Positions 17,084 to 25,589 of a DNA stretch of 64,000 nucleotides are shown here, piece after piece. Positions within the stretch are counted from its first letter, which is position 1, and every line of letters begins with the position of its first letter. Source of the stretch: Aminobacter sp. AP02 (GTDB lineage Bacteria; Pseudomonadota; Alphaproteobacteria; Rhizobiales; Rhizobiaceae); NCBI RefSeq assembly GCF_003148805.1, contig NZ_QGGX01000001.1:186001-250000 (forward strand), read 5' to 3'. The notes under the pieces are model-generated. The model was not told where the DNA came from. It saw nothing but the letters and a program-made list of their open reading frames with translations, and did no database searches. The position numbers and the translations under genes are program-made.

Positions 17084-18469
17084 ATGACAGCAAACTGGTC
17101 CCCCTCTGTCTCGAAAGCCGCAGGACCGCTTTACCTGGCAATTGCTGATGCACTTTCGAGCGATATCGCGTCGGGGCGGCTGCCTGCCGGGTTTCGCCTG
17201 CCGCCGCAGCGCACGCTGGCCGATCAGCTCGGCATCGACTTCACGACGGTGAGCCGTGCCTATGCCGAGGCGCGCAAACGCGGGTTGGTGGAGGGCCGTG
17301 TCGGCCAGGGGACCTATGTCCGGGCGCAACGCCCCACTGGAGCTGCCGCTGCGGTCGCCGGCATCATCGACATGAGCATGAACCTGCCACCGCGCTTCAA
17401 TGATCCGGGTCTGGCGGCCAAAATGTGGGATGGCATTGACGAACTCAGGGCCGGCGACGGGCTCGAACTCCTGATGCGCTATCAGGAAGCGGGGGGTGCC
17501 TCGCGCGACAGGGCCGCGGGCGCGATGTGGCTTGCGCCGCGCCTGGGTGACATCGGACCCGGCCGCTTGATGGTCTGCCCCGGCGCCCAGGGTGCATTGC
17601 TGGCACTGATCGGCGCGCTGGCAGCACCTGGTGAGACGATCTGCGCCGAGGCATTGACCTATCCGGGTTTGCTGGCCGTCGCCGAGCATCTGCGCATCGG
17701 TGTCGCGGGCATTGCGATGGATGCGCAAGGGCTCATTCCGGAGGCGTTCGAGGAAATCTGCCGCGAACGCGCGCCAAAGCTGCTCTATTGCACGCCAACA
17801 TTGCACAATCCGACGACGGCAACGCTGTCGCATGCGCGTCGCGAGCGCATCGTTTCGATTGCGCGGCAGTACAATGTGCTGATCGTCGAGGACGACGCTT
17901 ACGGCGCGTTGCCCGGCAATCCGGTGGCGACCTTCGCAGCACTCGCGCCCGACATCGTCTACCACATTGCCGGCCTTGCCAAATGCGTGGCACCGGCCTT
18001 GCGCGTCGCCTATGTGGTGGTCCCGCAAGGACGCACCACCGCGCATCTGGCAGGGGCGATCCGCGCCACGGCCGGCATGGCCTCGCCGCTGACGTCAGCT
18101 ATCGCCACGCGCTGGATCGAAAACGGCGTTGCCCAGTCCGTTCTCGCCGCGATCCGCAGCGAAGCGCGAGAGCGCCAGGTGATCGTGTCGAGGATTTTGC
18201 CGGCAAAGCTGGTTCAGGCCAACCCCGAAGGTTTCCATGTCTGGCTGAAGCTTCCCGGCCACTGGAACCGCAGCGATTTTGCGGCCCGCTTGCGTTCGGC
18301 TGGGATCGGCGTCGTTACAAGTGACGCCTTTTCAGTCGTGGGGCCCGCGCCCGAAGCCGTACGGCTCGGGCTTGGCGCAGCACCCGATCACGCCTCGCTT
18401 TCGGCTAGCCTGGAGACGGTCGCCGAACTGCTTGCTCAGCAGTCGACCATGTCGCCTATGGTTGTGTGA
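17084..18469 (+). CDS. MocR-type transcriptional regulator (GntR helix-turn-helix fused to aminotransferase-like domain)
   Basis: 461 aa. Residues 1-80 form a GntR-type winged helix (PLYLAIADALSSDIASGRLP, then LPPQRTLADQLGIDFTTVSR). The rest is a fold-type I aminotransferase-like domain with PTLHNPTT and VEDDAYG, and the PLP-lysine region IAGLAKCVAPALRVAYV. These proteins sense PLP or an amino compound bound to it and regulate amino-acid or vitamin B6 genes. ATG 17084 gives a normal N-terminus; the longer upstream frame has no conserved sequence. Its 3' end overlaps the convergent dioxygenase gene by 34 nt. The target gene is not evident from position. Confidence 0.9.
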   Translation: MTANWSPSVSKAAGPLYLAIADALSSDIASGRLPAGFRLPPQRTLADQLGIDFTTVSRAYAEARKRGLVEGRVGQGTYVRAQRPTGAAAAVAGIIDMSMNLPPRFNDPGLAAKMWDGIDELRAGDGLELLMRYQEAGGASRDRAAGAMWLAPRLGDIGPGRLMVCPGAQGALLALIGALAAPGETICAEALTYPGLLAVAEHLRIGVAGIAMDAQGLIPEAFEEICRERAPKLLYCTPTLHNPTTATLSHARRERIVSIARQYNVLIVEDDAYGALPGNPVATFAALAPDIVYHIAGLAKCVAPALRVAYVVVPQGRTTAHLAGAIRATAGMASPLTSAIATRWIENGVAQSVLAAIRSEARERQVIVSRILPAKLVQANPEGFHVWLKLPGHWNRSDFAARLRSAGIGVVTSDAFSVVGPAPEAVRLGLGAAPDHASLSASLETVAELLAQQSTMSPMVV

Positions 18470-19377
18470 CGGACGGCAGGGAAAGGGCCCGCAAACGGCT
18501 CGACCCGGCCCATGCCAAGGACTTCATTGAGCAAGACTTCGTCGCTGACCCTGCGGAACATGCCTGGCGACATCCATCGGGCATTTCCATCGACGTTCGG
18601 TGCGCCACGCCCGGAGCGGACATCGTCGATCCACAGGGTGCGGGTCTCAAGCGAAATACGGGTCAGGCCAGTCGAATTCGGCACGCCGGCATGGGCATGT
18701 GCGCTCGAAAAGGCGATGATCTCGCCCGGCGCAATGACAACCGGTGTTGCATCGGTGACTTCCAGTTCCTCGGTCAGATGCGGGATCGCTGAATCCGCAT
18801 CGACCGCGTTGCGCCCGCCGGCCTTCGAGCGCTCCAGCAAGGCGGCAAGGTCGAAGTCGGCGCTGGTGTTGGCGACCGGACGGTCCCACAGCGACGGATA
18901 GATGGCAAATGTGCGGCCTTCGGTGATGTCGTAGATGGGTGCCCACCAATTGGTCTGGGCATAGAGGTTCGAGCCCCAGGTGTCGCGGTGGAAGGCGATG
19001 GTCGCGGTGGTGCGAGCGCGCGGAACAACGGCTCCACGATCCTGGTGCGGCTGGAACCTGAGATAGAGAGAGTCGCGCGCCAGCCCGTCCGCGTCCAGAC
19101 CGATTGCATCGAACAGGTCGCGCCAAAGGCGCTTGACCTCGGGCGAGCGCGCGAAGTCGCGTTGGCGTTGCGCGAAACTTTCCGTCTGCTGCTGATGCGT
19201 CAGGTGCCGGTGGATTTCGACCGGTACGAACGGCGTGAACGCGTCTTCCAGGAAGGCCTGTGTGAATGCCGCGAGCTCGCGCATCGGCTTCGAATAGCCG
19301 AGGCGGAGCACGTCGCCGGCATATATGCGGTCATGGAACACGCGAGGGTCGAGCGCACTGGCGACGTCGGTGTACAT
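18436..19377 (-). CDS. Fe(II)/2-oxoglutarate-dependent dioxygenase-like protein
   Basis: 313 aa. It has an HxD iron motif in TTATIAFHRDTWGSNLY and a distal His in AFSSAHAHAGVPNSTGLTR followed by an Arg that could bind 2-oxoglutarate, the arrangement of the phytanoyl-CoA dioxygenase-like group. The substrate cannot be told from the sequence. It is 22 nt downstream of the DUF2474 gene on the same strand, so it may be co-transcribed with the bd oxidase genes; an oxygen-using enzyme behind an oxidase is curious but may be chance. Its 3' end overlaps the MocR-type gene tail to tail. Confidence 0.72.
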   Translation of the reverse strand: MYTDVASALDPRVFHDRIYAGDVLRLGYSKPMRELAAFTQAFLEDAFTPFVPVEIHRHLTHQQQTESFAQRQRDFARSPEVKRLWRDLFDAIGLDADGLARDSLYLRFQPHQDRGAVVPRARTTATIAFHRDTWGSNLYAQTNWWAPIYDITEGRTFAIYPSLWDRPVANTSADFDLAALLERSKAGGRNAVDADSAIPHLTEELEVTDATPVVIAPGEIIAFSSAHAHAGVPNSTGLTRISLETRTLWIDDVRSGRGAPNVDGNARWMSPGMFRRVSDEVLLNEVLGMGRVEPFAGPFPAVRHTTIGDMVDC

Positions 19378-19399
19378 GCGATTTATCCGTTGTCGGGGG

Positions 19400-19543
19400 T
19401 CAGATGGTCAGGCCGGCGAGGCCCATCAGGAAGCGGAACAGATAGGCCACGATACCCAGCCCGAGCACGCTGGCTGCCCAGATGAGGACGAGCCAGCCGA
19501 TCCGCTTCGGCCAGGAAGGTGGTGCGTCGGACGGGACTGCCAT
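19400..19543 (-). CDS. DUF2474 small membrane protein of the bd oxidase
   Basis: 47 aa with one hydrophobic span (WLVLIWAASVLGLGIVAYLF). Small single-span proteins of the DUF2474/CydX type accompany cytochrome bd genes and stabilise the haem subunit. The ATG at 19543 overlaps the cioB stop (TGATG), so translation is coupled. A longer in-frame reading to 19597 lies inside cioB and is not supported. Confidence 0.82.
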   Translation of the reverse strand: MAVPSDAPPSWPKRIGWLVLIWAASVLGLGIVAYLFRFLMGLAGLTI

Positions 19544-20550
19544 CAGTGATAACCCTCGCCCGCTTTCACCTTGCCGCGGAAGACGTAATAGGACCAAGCG
19601 GTATAGGCGAGGATGAAGGGGATGATGAACAGCGCGCCCACCAGCGTGAAGCCCATGCTTTGCGCGGGGGCGGCGGCTTCGCGGATGGTGATGTCAGGCG
19701 GGATGATGTTCGGCCACAGGCTGATGCCAAGCCCGCTATAGCCAAGGAACAGCACGAACAAAGCCAGCAGGAACGGCGCGACATGCGGCGTGCCTTGCAG
19801 CGATCGAAGGATCAGCCAACTGCTGACCAGCACCAGCACCGGCACCGGCGAGAAGAAAACGATGTTGGGGAAGCTGAACCAGCGTTCGGCGATGTCGGGG
19901 TGGGCAAACGGCGTCCACAGGCTGACAATGCCGATGACGGCGAGCAGGGTCAGCGTGATCGGCCGCGCCAGCACCACCATGCGGTCATAAAGCGCGCCTT
20001 CGGTCTTGATGATCAGCCATGTGCTTCCGAGCAGCGCATAAGCGACGATTAGGCCAAGCCCGGTGAACAGGCTGAATGGCGTGATCCAGTCCAGCGCGCC
20101 GCCCGTGTATGAGCCGTTTTCCATCGGAAAGCCGTTGAGAAACGCTCCAAGCGATACGCCCTGGAAGAAGGTCGCGACATAGGAGCCGCCGGCAAAGGCC
20201 TTGTCCCAGAACGGCTTGTGGTGCTCGTCCGCCTTGAAGCGGAACTCGAAGGCGACGCCGCGCCATATCAGCCCGAGCAGCATCAGCACCAGCGGCAGAT
20301 AGAGCGCGCTCAGGATCGTGGCATACGCAAGTGGGAAGACCGCCATCATCGCGGCGCCGCCCAGCACGAGCCAGGTCTCGTTGCCGTCCCAGACCGGGGC
20401 AACCGTGTTGACCATGGTGTCGCGGTCCTCGCGGTCGCGCACAAATGGGAACAGGATGCCGATGCCGAGATCGAAACCGTCCATGATGACATACATCATC
20501 AGGCCGAAGGCGATGATGACAGCCCAGATTACGGGTAGATCGATGCCCAT
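19543..20550 (-). CDS. cioB: Cytochrome bd-type (cyanide-insensitive) ubiquinol oxidase subunit II
   Basis: 335 aa, eight to nine membrane spans. It begins MGIDLPVIWAVIIAFGLMMY and contains the conserved MDGFDLGIG and PVWDGNETWLVLGG motifs of CydB/CioB. It pairs with subunit I to oxidise ubiquinol and reduce oxygen without pumping protons. The start at 20550 has AGGAAGGG upstream and lies 4 nt after the cioA stop. The presence of DUF2474 downstream favours the CIO subclass over classical CydAB. Confidence 0.94.
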   Translation of the reverse strand: MGIDLPVIWAVIIAFGLMMYVIMDGFDLGIGILFPFVRDREDRDTMVNTVAPVWDGNETWLVLGGAAMMAVFPLAYATILSALYLPLVLMLLGLIWRGVAFEFRFKADEHHKPFWDKAFAGGSYVATFFQGVSLGAFLNGFPMENGSYTGGALDWITPFSLFTGLGLIVAYALLGSTWLIIKTEGALYDRMVVLARPITLTLLAVIGIVSLWTPFAHPDIAERWFSFPNIVFFSPVPVLVLVSSWLILRSLQGTPHVAPFLLALFVLFLGYSGLGISLWPNIIPPDITIREAAAPAQSMGFTLVGALFIIPFILAYTAWSYYVFRGKVKAGEGYH

Positions 20551-20554
20551 GGTT

Positions 20555-21979
20555 TCAGCCCTTCCTGTCCTGGTGAGCGGACGCGAACATGTCCATCTGG
20601 TCGTGTGCTGCCGATAGCGGGCGGGCCGGACGGCCGCTCTCGTCGTCGGGCTCATGTTCGGATTCGGCCGGACCCTTGGCGACGAGCTTCAGCATGTAGC
20701 TGGTACCGATGCCGAAGACGATGAAGTAGACCACGATGAAGACGATGAGCGTGGTGCTCATCGCCAATGCCGAATGGTTCGACACGGCGTCCTTCGTGCG
20801 CATCACGCCATAGACGATCCATGGCTGCCGGCCGATCTCGGTGGTGAACCAACCGGCTAGGATGGCGATCAGTCCCGTCGGCCCCATCACGGCGGCGAAG
20901 CGAAGAAACAGGTTCGTTTCGAACATCCTGCCCCGCCACCTGAGCCAAAGTCCCCAGACGCCGAGCAAAAGCATGAGCATGCCGAGGCCCACCATTATGC
21001 GGAAGCTCCAGAACACCACGGTCGAATTCGGCCTGTCTTCCTTCGCGAACTCCTTGAGGCCGGGGAACTGGCCGTTCCATTCATGGGTGAGGATAAGGCT
21101 CCCCAGATGCGGTACCTTCACGGCAAAGCGCGTCGTCTCGGCTTCCATGTCAGGCCAGCCGAACAAGGTCAGCGGCACGGCTTCGCCGGGCTTGTTTTCC
21201 CAATGGCCTTCGAGTGCTGCGATCTTGGCCGGTTGGTGCTTCAGCGTATTGAGGCCGTGCAGGTCGCCGATGAAGATCTGGATAGGGGCCGAGACGAGCA
21301 GCATCCACATCGCCATGGACAGCATGGTGCGAACGCGACGATTGTCGTTGCCGCGCAGCAGGTGCCAGGCGCCGGAAGCGCCGACGAAAAGCGCGGTGGC
21401 CAGGAATGCGGCCACCGTCATGTGTGCGAGGCGGTAGGGGAAGGATGGGTTGAAGATAACTTCGAACCAGTTCACCGGCACAACGACGCCGTTGATGATC
21501 TCGAACCCTTGCGGGGTCTGCATCCAGCTGTTGGAAGCGAGGATCCACGTCGCCGAGATCAGCGTGCCGAGGGCCACCATGAGCGTCGAGAAGAAATGAA
21601 GGCCCGGCCCGACCTTGTTCCAGCCAAACAGCATGACGCCGAGAAAGCCGGCCTCGAGAAAGAAGGCTGTCAGCACCTCATAGGCGAGCAAGGGGCCAGT
21701 GACCGAACCGGCGAAGGCGGAGAAATAACTCCAGTTGGTGCCGAACTGATAGGCCATCACCAGGCCCGAGACCACACCCATGGCGAAGTTGACCGCAAAG
21801 ATCTTCGACCAGAAATGGTAGAGGTCGCGATAGACCGTATCACGCTTCCACAACCACAAGCCTTCCAGCACCGCAAGGTAACTTGCGAGGCCGATGGTGA
21901 TCGCGGGGAAGATGATGTGGAAGGAGATGGTAAAGCCGAACTGTATTCGAGCCAGTTCAAGTGCTGTCAGGCCGAACAT
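20555..21979 (-). CDS. cioA: Cytochrome bd-type (cyanide-insensitive) ubiquinol oxidase subunit I
   Basis: 474 aa with about nine membrane spans. Haem-ligand regions are visible: FTISFHIIFPAITIG (His near position 19), SFPYRLAHMTVAAFLA, and VFWSFRIMVGLGML (Met ligand). The loop between spans VI and VII (quinone loop) is short, as in the cyanide-insensitive type. ATG 21979 has AGAGAGG about 7 nt upstream. It heads the minus-strand operon cioA-cioB-DUF2474. The region upstream contains a 10-bp-arm dyad (22185-22208) that may control it. Confidence 0.95.
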   Translation of the reverse strand: MFGLTALELARIQFGFTISFHIIFPAITIGLASYLAVLEGLWLWKRDTVYRDLYHFWSKIFAVNFAMGVVSGLVMAYQFGTNWSYFSAFAGSVTGPLLAYEVLTAFFLEAGFLGVMLFGWNKVGPGLHFFSTLMVALGTLISATWILASNSWMQTPQGFEIINGVVVPVNWFEVIFNPSFPYRLAHMTVAAFLATALFVGASGAWHLLRGNDNRRVRTMLSMAMWMLLVSAPIQIFIGDLHGLNTLKHQPAKIAALEGHWENKPGEAVPLTLFGWPDMEAETTRFAVKVPHLGSLILTHEWNGQFPGLKEFAKEDRPNSTVVFWSFRIMVGLGMLMLLLGVWGLWLRWRGRMFETNLFLRFAAVMGPTGLIAILAGWFTTEIGRQPWIVYGVMRTKDAVSNHSALAMSTTLIVFIVVYFIVFGIGTSYMLKLVAKGPAESEHEPDDESGRPARPLSAAHDQMDMFASAHQDRKG

Positions 21980-22184
21980 TAGAGACCTCTCTTGCATGCG
22001 CAATCGGCTTGCGCGCGATTGCCGGTCGAAGCGTAATACTCGTCGATTCCCGTCAGGTATTGCTCACGCCTTGCAATAGACCTGCATCTTGATCCGCGCA
22101 GCGCGCAAAGTCGACGCACCCCCACGGACATTTTGACCCATGCGTCCGACAGGCATGATAGCCGACCTATGTACATACAATTTG

Positions 22185-22208
22185 TCCATTCAATGGCAAT
22201 TGAATGGA
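22185..22208. promoter_or_regulatory. Inverted repeat between cioA and the DUF983 gene, possible operator
   Basis: Arms TCCATTCAAT (22185-22194) and ATTGAATGGA (22199-22208) are perfectly complementary around GGCA. The AT-rich dyad lies in the 356-nt divergent region, 128 nt before the DUF983 start and about 205 nt before cioA. It has the form of a regulator site; the regulator is unknown. The rest of the region shows no gene. Confidence 0.6.
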
Positions 22209-22335
22209 GTGTATGCCAATTATATGCAAATCGTTCTTGCCGGCAAGGCAGAAGCGCCCTATGTATGGATGCGATAGGGCGCCCGAAACGTGTGGCGCTG
22301 CCCGCGTGTTCGCGACCCGCAAGAAGGAGGCGCGT

Positions 22336-22782
22336 ATGTCACAGTCAAGATTTTCGGCGGAAGGGTTCACCCCGACCGACAACCCGATGAAAACTGGCAT
22401 CCAGGGGCTATGCCCCCGCTGTCAGATGGGCCACCTGTTTTCCGGGTTTTTGAAACTGGCGCCCAGATGCGAAGTCTGCGGGCTGGATTATTCCTTTGCC
22501 GATCCAGCCGACGGCCCCGCTTTCTTTGCCATGACCATCGCCGCTGTGCCCGCGCTCGCTTTGGGCGTCTGGCTCCAGATGGAATATGGCCTGCCGCTTT
22601 GGGGGCATTTGTTCATCACCTTGCCGCTCACGGTGTTGAGCTGCATGGCCCTGCTCAGGCCGCTCAAGGGCTGGCTGGTGTGCTCGCAGTATTTTCACAA
22701 GGCCGAGGAAGGTTCGATCGATTTCGATTGGCACGCCAAGGCCAAGGGCAATCAGCAGAACGGCCATACGCCAGCTGCCTGA
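22336..22782 (+). CDS. DUF983 family membrane protein
   Basis: 148 aa. The N-terminal zinc-ribbon-like part has GLCPRCQMGHLFSGFLKL and RCEVCGLDY (two CxxC pairs), followed by the family's ADPADGPAFFAM motif and two membrane spans. The role of the family is not established; members often sit near cytochrome oxidase genes, which fits the divergent cioAB. ATG 22336 is preceded by AAGGAGG at ideal spacing. A decayed second copy of the 3' end lies at 29203-29312. Confidence 0.88.
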   Translation: MSQSRFSAEGFTPTDNPMKTGIQGLCPRCQMGHLFSGFLKLAPRCEVCGLDYSFADPADGPAFFAMTIAAVPALALGVWLQMEYGLPLWGHLFITLPLTVLSCMALLRPLKGWLVCSQYFHKAEEGSIDFDWHAKAKGNQQNGHTPAA

Positions 22783-23514
22783 TCAGTGGCGGCGTGGCTG
22801 TACTGCAGCCTCGACGAAAGCCGAGACGGCCTCGATATATTGCTCGATGGTCGTGCCCCGCTTGCGGTACTTTGCCCGCTTTACATACCAGTCCTGCAAT
22901 AGCGGCTTGATCAGCGATGCCGTGAGTTCGATGTCAGCTATGGCGAAGGTGCCGTTGGCCACGCCTTGGCGCAGAACGGCGGCAAAAATCTCTTCGGTCG
23001 CAGCCTCGCTGTCTACCGCCATACGGCGCTCATGCGCCGGAAACGATTTCGCTTCCATATAGGCGAACACGAACCACGGCTGCATCGCCTCGGTCAGCCG
23101 AATATGCGTCTCGATCAGCCATTTGAGGTGATCAGGCGGGTCTTTTCTGATCTCGTCCGCCGCAGCCCCCAGCACCTCGTTGACCGTCGTCGTGACCTCG
23201 CCAAGGATCATCGACAGCAGCGTCGTCTTGTTGTCGAAATAGGAATAGAGCCCGCCCATGCTGAGGCCGGATGCTTGCGCCAGGTCGCGCAGGCTGGTGG
23301 CGTGGAAACCCTGCTTGTTCGAAAGCTTCAGCGTTGCCTCGATGATGCGGGCGAGATTGGCGACAGCGACATGCGGCTTCTGCACGCGCACGGTGTCGCG
23401 ATGGCGTTCAAGGATACGCGCGCACAACGTTTCCGTCGAAAATGCAGCCGTCCACTGCCTGTGTCCTGCGAAGTTCAATCCGACTCCTATCGTCCGCAGC
23501 ATGTGTTGCGGCAT
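22783..23514 (-). CDS. TetR/AcrR-family regulator of the adjacent acyl-CoA operon
   Basis: About 243 aa. The helix-turn-helix reads TSLRDLAQASGLSMGGLYSY followed by FDNKTTLLSMIL, with an atypically long N-terminal extension of about 55 residues before the domain. Starts at 23514 or 23499 are both possible, and a GTG close to the domain cannot be ruled out. It is divergent from the SDR/acyl-CoA dehydrogenase/phosphotransferase genes, with a palindrome (23578-23587) between them, so it probably represses them and responds to an acyl-CoA. Its stop directly abuts the stop of the DUF983 gene. Confidence 0.88.
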   Translation of the reverse strand: MPQHMLRTIGVGLNFAGHRQWTAAFSTETLCARILERHRDTVRVQKPHVAVANLARIIEATLKLSNKQGFHATSLRDLAQASGLSMGGLYSYFDNKTTLLSMILGEVTTTVNEVLGAAADEIRKDPPDHLKWLIETHIRLTEAMQPWFVFAYMEAKSFPAHERRMAVDSEAATEEIFAAVLRQGVANGTFAIADIELTASLIKPLLQDWYVKRAKYRKRGTTIEQYIEAVSAFVEAAVQPRRH

Positions 23515-23577
23515 CGTCCATGCCGAAATAGCAGCAAATGCACGGTTGCAAAAGGGGAGGCAGACGCATAAAGAAAA

Positions 23578-23587
23578 CGAGCGCTCG
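23578..23587. promoter_or_regulatory. Putative TetR operator
   Basis: CGAGCGCTCG is a perfect palindrome inside AACGAGCGCTCGCTCG, 27 nt before the SDR start. GC-rich palindromes with GAGCGNTC cores are usual targets of FadR-type TetR regulators. It lies in the short region shared by the divergent TetR gene and its presumed operon. Confidence 0.55.
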
Positions 23588-23613
23588 CTCGATTTTTTTG
23601 AGGTACTCACTGG

Positions 23614-24363
23614 ATGCTGTTCGACGATCTCAAAGGAAAAACCGCACTGATCACCGGCGCTTCCGGCGGCCTTGGTCTGCATTTCGCCGGGTTGCTGGCA
23701 AGCCATGGTGTTAGCGTCAGCCTCGCGGCGCGCCGCCGCGAGGCGCTCGACGAGGCTTGCGCGAAGATCAGGGCCTCGGGCGGCAAGGCGATTGCGATCC
23801 AGATGGACGTGACTGACAGCGCCTCGGTGGCCGCCGCACTCGCAAACAAAAGCTTCGACATCGTGATCAACAATGCCGGTATCTCCGGCGCGGCCCGCGC
23901 GCTCGACCTAGCGGAGGCCGAATGGGACCGCGTGCTCGACACCAACCTCAAGGGCGTATTCGTCGTTGCCCAGGCGGTGGCGCGCGGTATGAAGGCCGCC
24001 GGCCGTGGCGGAGCCATCGTCAACATCGCCTCGATCCTCGGCCATCGTGTCGCTGGCAATCTCAGCGCCTATGCCGCCTCCAAAGCCGGCGTGATCCAGC
24101 TGACCAAGGCCTTGGCGCTCGAATGGGCGCGCGAGGGCATCCGGGTCAACGCGTTGTGCCCCGGCTATATCGAGACCGACATCAACCGCGAGTTCTTTAC
24201 CTCCCCAGCCGGTCTCGACCTCATCAAGCGTATCCCGCAGCGCCGCCTCGGCCAGCCGCAAGAACTCGACGGCGCCTTGCTTTTGCTCGCCTCCGCCGCC
24301 GGCAGCTACATCACCGGCTCGTCGATCGAGGTCGATGGCGGCCATCTCGTTTCATCCCTGTGA
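23614..24363 (+). CDS. Short-chain dehydrogenase/reductase (SDR)
   Basis: 249 aa, classical SDR. NAD(P)-binding TGASGGLG (residues 14-21), NNAGISG, active-site YAASK (Tyr153, Lys157) and C-terminal EVDGGHLVSSL are present. It would oxidise or reduce a hydroxy or oxo group, probably on a CoA ester. GAGG lies about 10 nt before the ATG. Two genes, an acyl-CoA dehydrogenase and a phosphotransferase, follow with 8-nt and overlapping junctions, so the three act together. In levulinate catabolism an SDR makes the 4-hydroxyacyl-CoA; the same role is possible here but unproven. Confidence 0.92.
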   Translation: MLFDDLKGKTALITGASGGLGLHFAGLLASHGVSVSLAARRREALDEACAKIRASGGKAIAIQMDVTDSASVAAALANKSFDIVINNAGISGAARALDLAEAEWDRVLDTNLKGVFVVAQAVARGMKAAGRGGAIVNIASILGHRVAGNLSAYAASKAGVIQLTKALALEWAREGIRVNALCPGYIETDINREFFTSPAGLDLIKRIPQRRLGQPQELDGALLLLASAAGSYITGSSIEVDGGHLVSSL

Positions 24364-24371
24364 GTGCCGTC

Positions 24372-25589
24372 ATGAATTTCGACATCCCCGCCCGCGCTGA
24401 AGACTACCGCGCCCGTGTCGCCGATTTTGTCGCGCGCGAGATCCTGCCTTGCGAAGCCGACAAGGCGTCTTATGACGAGCATGGCAACATCGCCCTGCCG
24501 CTGCTTGAGACACTTCGCGCCAAGGCAAGGGCCGCCGGCCTGTGGTGCCTGCAGCTCAAGCCCGAGACCGGTGGCGCCGGCCTCGGCAAGATGGGCATGG
24601 CGGTCTGCTACGAGGAGATGAACCGCTCGATCTTCGGCCCGGTCGTGTTCAATTCGGCCGCGCCCGACGACGGCAACATGATGGTGCTGGAAGCGCTCGG
24701 AACGCCCGAGCAAAAGGAAAAATGGCTGAAGCCGATCGTCGAGGGCAAGGTGCGCTCTGCCTTTGCCATGACCGAGCCGCATCCCGGTGGCGGCTCCGAC
24801 CCATCGATGATGATGACGCGGGCTGAAAAGCGCGGCGACAAATATGTCATCACCGGCCGCAAGTGGTTCATCACAGGGGCGGAAGACGCCAGCCAATTCA
24901 TCCTGATCGCCCGCACCTCCGACGACCCAAAGCACGGATTATCGGCATTGATGTTCCATAAGGATCAGCCGGGCTGGAGCATCAAGCGCCGCATCGAGAT
25001 CATGGGGCCGGAGGAACACGGCGGCCATTGCGAGATCGAGTTCGACGGGCTCGAGATCCCCGCCGAGAACCTGCTTGCGGGCGAAGGCAAAGGCATGAAG
25101 GTCACGCAGGTACGGCTCGGGCCGGCACGCCTGACCCATTGCATGCGCTGGCTCGGCCTTTCCAAGCGCTGCGTCGAGATTGCGCGCGCCTATGCAGCCG
25201 AGCGCTACGGCTTCGGCATTCGCCTTGCCGACCGTGAGAGCATCCAGCTCAAGCTCGGCGACCTCGCCATGCGCATCGAGATCGGCCGCATGCTTGTGAT
25301 GAGGGCGGCGTGGGAACTGGACCGAGGCGGCTTCGCCCGCAAGGAAGTATCGATGGCCAAGGTGCAAGTGGCAAATGTGCTGCATGACGCCGCCGACGTG
25401 GCGATCCAGATCAACGGCGCGCGGGGCTATTCCAGGGACACCGTGCTTGAATGGATCTACCGTTACGCACGTCAGGCGCGGCTGGTCGACGGTGCGGACG
25501 AAGTGCACAAGATGGTGCTGAACCGCTTCCTCAATGAGGAAGGCTCCGACTTCTGGCGCTGGAATGTCGAGGGCGAGGCTAAGGTTTGA
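24372..25589 (+). CDS. Acyl-CoA dehydrogenase, ACAD10/11-like
   Basis: 405 aa. FAD-dependent acyl-CoA dehydrogenase fold with FAMTEPHPGGGSDP and KWFITGAEDASQF in the middle domain and INGARGYSRDTVLEWIYR near the end. Where short-chain enzymes have YEGT at the catalytic Glu region, this has DGADEVHK, as in ACAD10/ACAD11 and their bacterial relatives. Those enzymes act on 4-phosphoacyl-CoA made by a linked phosphotransferase. That kinase gene follows directly (TGATG overlap). The ATG is 8 nt after the SDR stop. Confidence 0.92.
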   Translation: MNFDIPARAEDYRARVADFVAREILPCEADKASYDEHGNIALPLLETLRAKARAAGLWCLQLKPETGGAGLGKMGMAVCYEEMNRSIFGPVVFNSAAPDDGNMMVLEALGTPEQKEKWLKPIVEGKVRSAFAMTEPHPGGGSDPSMMMTRAEKRGDKYVITGRKWFITGAEDASQFILIARTSDDPKHGLSALMFHKDQPGWSIKRRIEIMGPEEHGGHCEIEFDGLEIPAENLLAGEGKGMKVTQVRLGPARLTHCMRWLGLSKRCVEIARAYAAERYGFGIRLADRESIQLKLGDLAMRIEIGRMLVMRAAWELDRGGFARKEVSMAKVQVANVLHDAADVAIQINGARGYSRDTVLEWIYRYARQARLVDGADEVHKMVLNRFLNEEGSDFWRWNVEGEAKV

